16,108 nucleotides of DNA from positions 1 to 16,108 of the forward strand of contig CAAFNG010000400.1 of the NCBI GenBank assembly GCA_900764225.1, written 5' to 3'. Below, in pieces: positions 14,065 to 16,108 of the stretch. Both the position numbers and the translations under genes were made by a program. The notes under the pieces were generated by a model. It did no database searches, had not been told where the DNA came from, and saw only the letters and a program-made list of their open reading frames with translations. Numbering within the stretch: the first letter of the stretch is position 1; each line of letters begins with the position of its first letter. This stretch comes from Lachnospiraceae bacterium (GTDB taxonomy: Bacteria > Bacillota > Clostridia > Lachnospirales > Lachnospiraceae).

Positions 14065-14930
14065 ATGATTTCCTCCGTAATATTAACTGCTGTAGGAAGA
14101 GCCAGAAACGCTCCATAGGCAACTGCTCCTACAACTGTATATGGGCTCATTGCCACCAGAATTTCCGGTGTGTACTGTGCACTGCTGCCGCCCATGATAC
14201 AGCAGAAGATCACGATGGCAAGAAAACCAGCCATGATCGCCAACAGAATCTTATCTCTTTTTTCAAAACGGTACAGAGAAAACGTCGTTCTTTTTCCTGT
14301 TCCGAAACCACGGCTCCGCATACTGTCTGCCATGATGATGCCACCCTCCAGTGCCCATGAAGTCATCGCTGATACGATGGTCAGACCATGCTCCGCTTTC
14401 TCTTTTGCATTTCCATTATCTGCGGACATTCCGATGCTCTTCCTTGCATTGCCGATCTGCGCGATCTTTTTTTCATAGTTGGGAAGAAGACGCAGGATCA
14501 TCGTCAGCACCAGCGAAACCGACGGCGCTGCTTTTCCAAACAGATACAGAAACTTGTCACTTGTCATTACAAAGCTGTAGGAGGCAAACCATAAGAGAAT
14601 AGTCACCACCATAGCAGCAAGACAGGTTCCGTATGCAAGAGCTTCCAGTGTATAGGGTCGCCCGTTCCACCAGGTAAACAGAATTCTGTCTCCGTAAGTG
14701 TTAAATAAAGGATTTATAAATGACAGCATAAGAAAAAGCGGGATCATTCCCAGCAGAAAGCTCTTTGCCTTCCTGCCTTTTACAGTGATATAAAAGGACG
14801 CGGCCGTAACGGCCGATACTGCCAGAAATACCGGATGAATCAACATCATTCCCAGAATAAATGCCCCGATATAAAAGGTAAAATTAATCACCGGATGAAA
14901 GGTGGAAAAGGTATCTCTTTTTTCATTCAT
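14037..14930 (-). CDS. ecfT: ECF transporter T component (EcfT family), first copy
   Basis: A 297-residue membrane protein, paralogous to the T component encoded at 10777-11658. Hydrophobic segments lie near 15-48, 57-75, 103-122, 228-245 and 258-280. The cytoplasmic coupling domain (about 130-215) carries SRG (206-208) as the second coupling motif. The first motif, ARG in canonical EcfT, is replaced by ARKSIG (162-167). The start codon lies two bases after the stop of the upstream surface protein (TAA-AA-ATG). It has no good ribosome site of its own, so reinitiation is likely. The 3' end overlaps the ATPase start. The order T, AA, S, T with overlapping frames indicates one transcript and an assembled complex. 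Confidence 0.88.
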   Translation of the reverse strand: MNEKRDTFSTFHPVINFTFYIGAFILGMMLIHPVFLAVSAVTAASFYITVKGRKAKSFLLGMIPLFLMLSFINPLFNTYGDRILFTWWNGRPYTLEALAYGTCLAAMVVTILLWFASYSFVMTSDKFLYLFGKAAPSVSLVLTMILRLLPNYEKKIAQIGNARKSIGMSADNGNAKEKAEHGLTIVSAMTSWALEGGIIMADSMRSRGFGTGKRTTFSLYRFEKRDKILLAIMAGFLAIVIFCCIMGGSSAQYTPEILVAMSPYTVVGAVAYGAFLALPTAVNITEEIIWHILRSKI

Positions 14931-14932
14931 TT

Positions 14933-16108
14933 TTATTTTTCACTCTTATCCTTCTTTTTTCCGGAAGCAGCTTTTGCCTTACGGCTGTCAGCAAGCTGCA
15001 CACCTCCCAGGATCACTACCAGAAGTAACGCTGCTCCGCCACCCACGATCCATGGCCACACAGGTTTTTTCTTCTCCTGATCAGAAAGTATCTCATTCGA
15101 ATCTCCCATAAAACCTACGATTCCGTAAGCGGAAAATTCTGCCGCATCAAATGTAATATAGCTGTCTGATACTTTTCCTTTCAGGAATTCTACTTTTCCT
15201 TTGTCTGTGATATGTACAATCATACAGCTCTTGTAATCTCCCAGATCTGCCATGGGAAGCTGCACATTCAGAATATCCTTCGGTTTCCAGCTGTCGCCGG
15301 TAAGAGTATCTACGAACTGAATCTCGTTAAGAGAAAGCACTTCTGACTCCTCGCCCAGAACCTTCTGAATTGTTTTTATTTCATTTTCATCAGCAATCTT
15401 TGGGTTTACTACCATCTGAACATACCATGGAAGTGCATCTTCCTTATTATCAGCCAGATTGGTTCCTGTTGCCTGATCAAAATGATACTTTTCTCCAAGA
15501 GAAGTCAGAAGTTTCCGGAAAGCTTTATACGTCTGATCTTTCTGAACTGCTTTTTTCTCTCCTGCCGAAAGTTTTTCGTAGTTTTTCCATGTTTTTCCAA
15601 GCTCTTTAATCTGTTTCTCTGTATAATCATCGACCTTCGACGGATATGGATTTTTTCTCTTTTTATCAAAAAAAGCTTTCATTTCGCTGACAACTTTTTC
15701 TGAAGCAGTTGTCTTGGTTGCTTTCACTTCCGATGTTGAAGTTTTGGAAGCAGTTTTTTTGTTTTTTGTATTTTCTTTTTCTCTACTGCTTTTGCTTTTT
15801 CCATCTGCTGTTTTCGTATTTCCGGCAGCTGAAGAAGATTTTTTGCTGCTTATTTTGCCTCCTGAAGATACTGACTTCGTTGATCCGCCTGCCGATTTTG
15901 TTCTGGACGGATTCGCTCCGGAAGTCGGAGACGGTGTTGGCGTCTTTGTTGGTTTTGATGCCTGTCCCGGAGTTGGTGCCGGTGTCTTCGCCGGTTTTTG
16001 TGACTGACCCGGAGTTGGTTCCGGTGTCTTTTCTGATTTCGGCGGCTGCGTTGGCGTTGGTGTCACCATATTTACAGACTGTCCCGGTTTTCCTGACGGT
16101 TTTGACGG
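14933..16108 (-). CDS. Membrane-anchored surface protein, C-terminal part (N-terminus outside window)
   Basis: At least 391 residues remain. The frame is open to the window edge (reading ...KPGQSVN before the Met codon at 16067-16069), so that Met is probably internal. The visible part begins with a Pro/Thr/Lys-rich spacer made of repeats like KTP-x-PTPGQ-x-x-KP (15919-16108). A Ser/Lys/Thr-rich low-complexity stretch follows. Next is a helical segment (KNYEKLSAGEKKAVQ, then KAFRKLLTSLGEKYHF), then a probable beta-sandwich (about 14 kDa) ending ITFDAAEFSAYGIVGF. A single membrane helix (WPWIVGGGAALLLVVILGGVQL) and a basic tail close the protein. This topology places the main body outside the cell, tethered to the membrane beside the importer encoded next to it. 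A ligand-capturing domain may be in the missing N-terminal part, but nothing in the window shows one. Confidence 0.82.
   Translation of the reverse strand, partial: PSKPSGKPGQSVNMVTPTPTQPPKSEKTPEPTPGQSQKPAKTPAPTPGQASKPTKTPTPSPTSGANPSRTKSAGGSTKSVSSGGKISSKKSSSAAGNTKTADGKSKSSREKENTKNKKTASKTSTSEVKATKTTASEKVVSEMKAFFDKKRKNPYPSKVDDYTEKQIKELGKTWKNYEKLSAGEKKAVQKDQTYKAFRKLLTSLGEKYHFDQATGTNLADNKEDALPWYVQMVVNPKIADENEIKTIQKVLGEESEVLSLNEIQFVDTLTGDSWKPKDILNVQLPMADLGDYKSCMIVHITDKGKVEFLKGKVSDSYITFDAAEFSAYGIVGFMGDSNEILSDQEKKKPVWPWIVGGGAALLLVVILGGVQLADSRKAKAASGKKKDKSEK
15919..16108 (-). repeat. Pro/Thr-rich repeat region in the surface protein
   Basis: About 14-codon units encode TPGQ-x-x-KP-x-KTP-x-P at least three times. 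They are preceded by TPTPTQPPK and a PSKPSGKPGQ stretch at the edge. Such spacers usually cross the cell wall. The region continues out of the window, so its full copy number is unknown. Confidence 0.75.

Overview
The window looks like chromosomal DNA of a Gram-positive gut clostridium, most likely of the family Lachnospiraceae. The grounds are moderate to low G+C, good Shine-Dalgarno sites (GGAGG, GAGAGG), and very large secreted proteins ending in group 2 Ig-like (Big_2) and His/Cys modules without LPXTG. A sigma/anti-sigma pair with a DUF4367-like C-terminus and a group II ECF transporter with a fused double ATPase fit the same picture. Genus and species cannot be fixed from the sequence. 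Every supported gene is on the minus strand, so reading order runs from high to low coordinates. No RNA gene, CRISPR array, insertion sequence or riboswitch was recognised, and no gene-free stretch exceeds 300 bases (the longest is 256 bases, at 4869-5124).

Region A (16108 to 5797) is a probable uptake operon. It begins off the right edge with the end of a membrane-anchored, Pro/Thr-rich surface protein. That is followed, two bases later, by an EcfT-like T component, a fused double ATPase, an S component and a second T component; these four overlap by 20-28 bases. After about 105 bases comes a 1612-residue secreted protein with a DUF4430 (transcobalamin C-terminal-like) domain, FIVAR, atrophied-Ig-like and Big_2 modules. 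A strong bidirectional terminator closes the operon. The working model, by inference, is an extracellular capture protein that passes a small ligand, perhaps a corrinoid, to an ECF importer. The S component also resembles CbrT-type cobalamin S components.

Region B (5739 to 5016) is a single HD-domain phosphohydrolase of the YfbR/HDDC2 type, with its own extended -10 promoter and its own terminator.

Region C (4984 to 3544) is an extracytoplasmic-function sigma factor and its probable membrane anti-sigma partner, overlapping by ATGA. An ECF-type promoter candidate (TGAAAC-N16-GGAT) and a leader hairpin lie upstream, suggesting autoregulation.

Region D (3527 to 1) is a 1106-residue secreted protein built on three tandem repeats of about 248 residues, followed by a His/Cys module and Big_2 domains. 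It has its own sigma-A-like promoter and an unusual 22-bp inverted repeat in its leader. A probable terminator is cut by the left edge.
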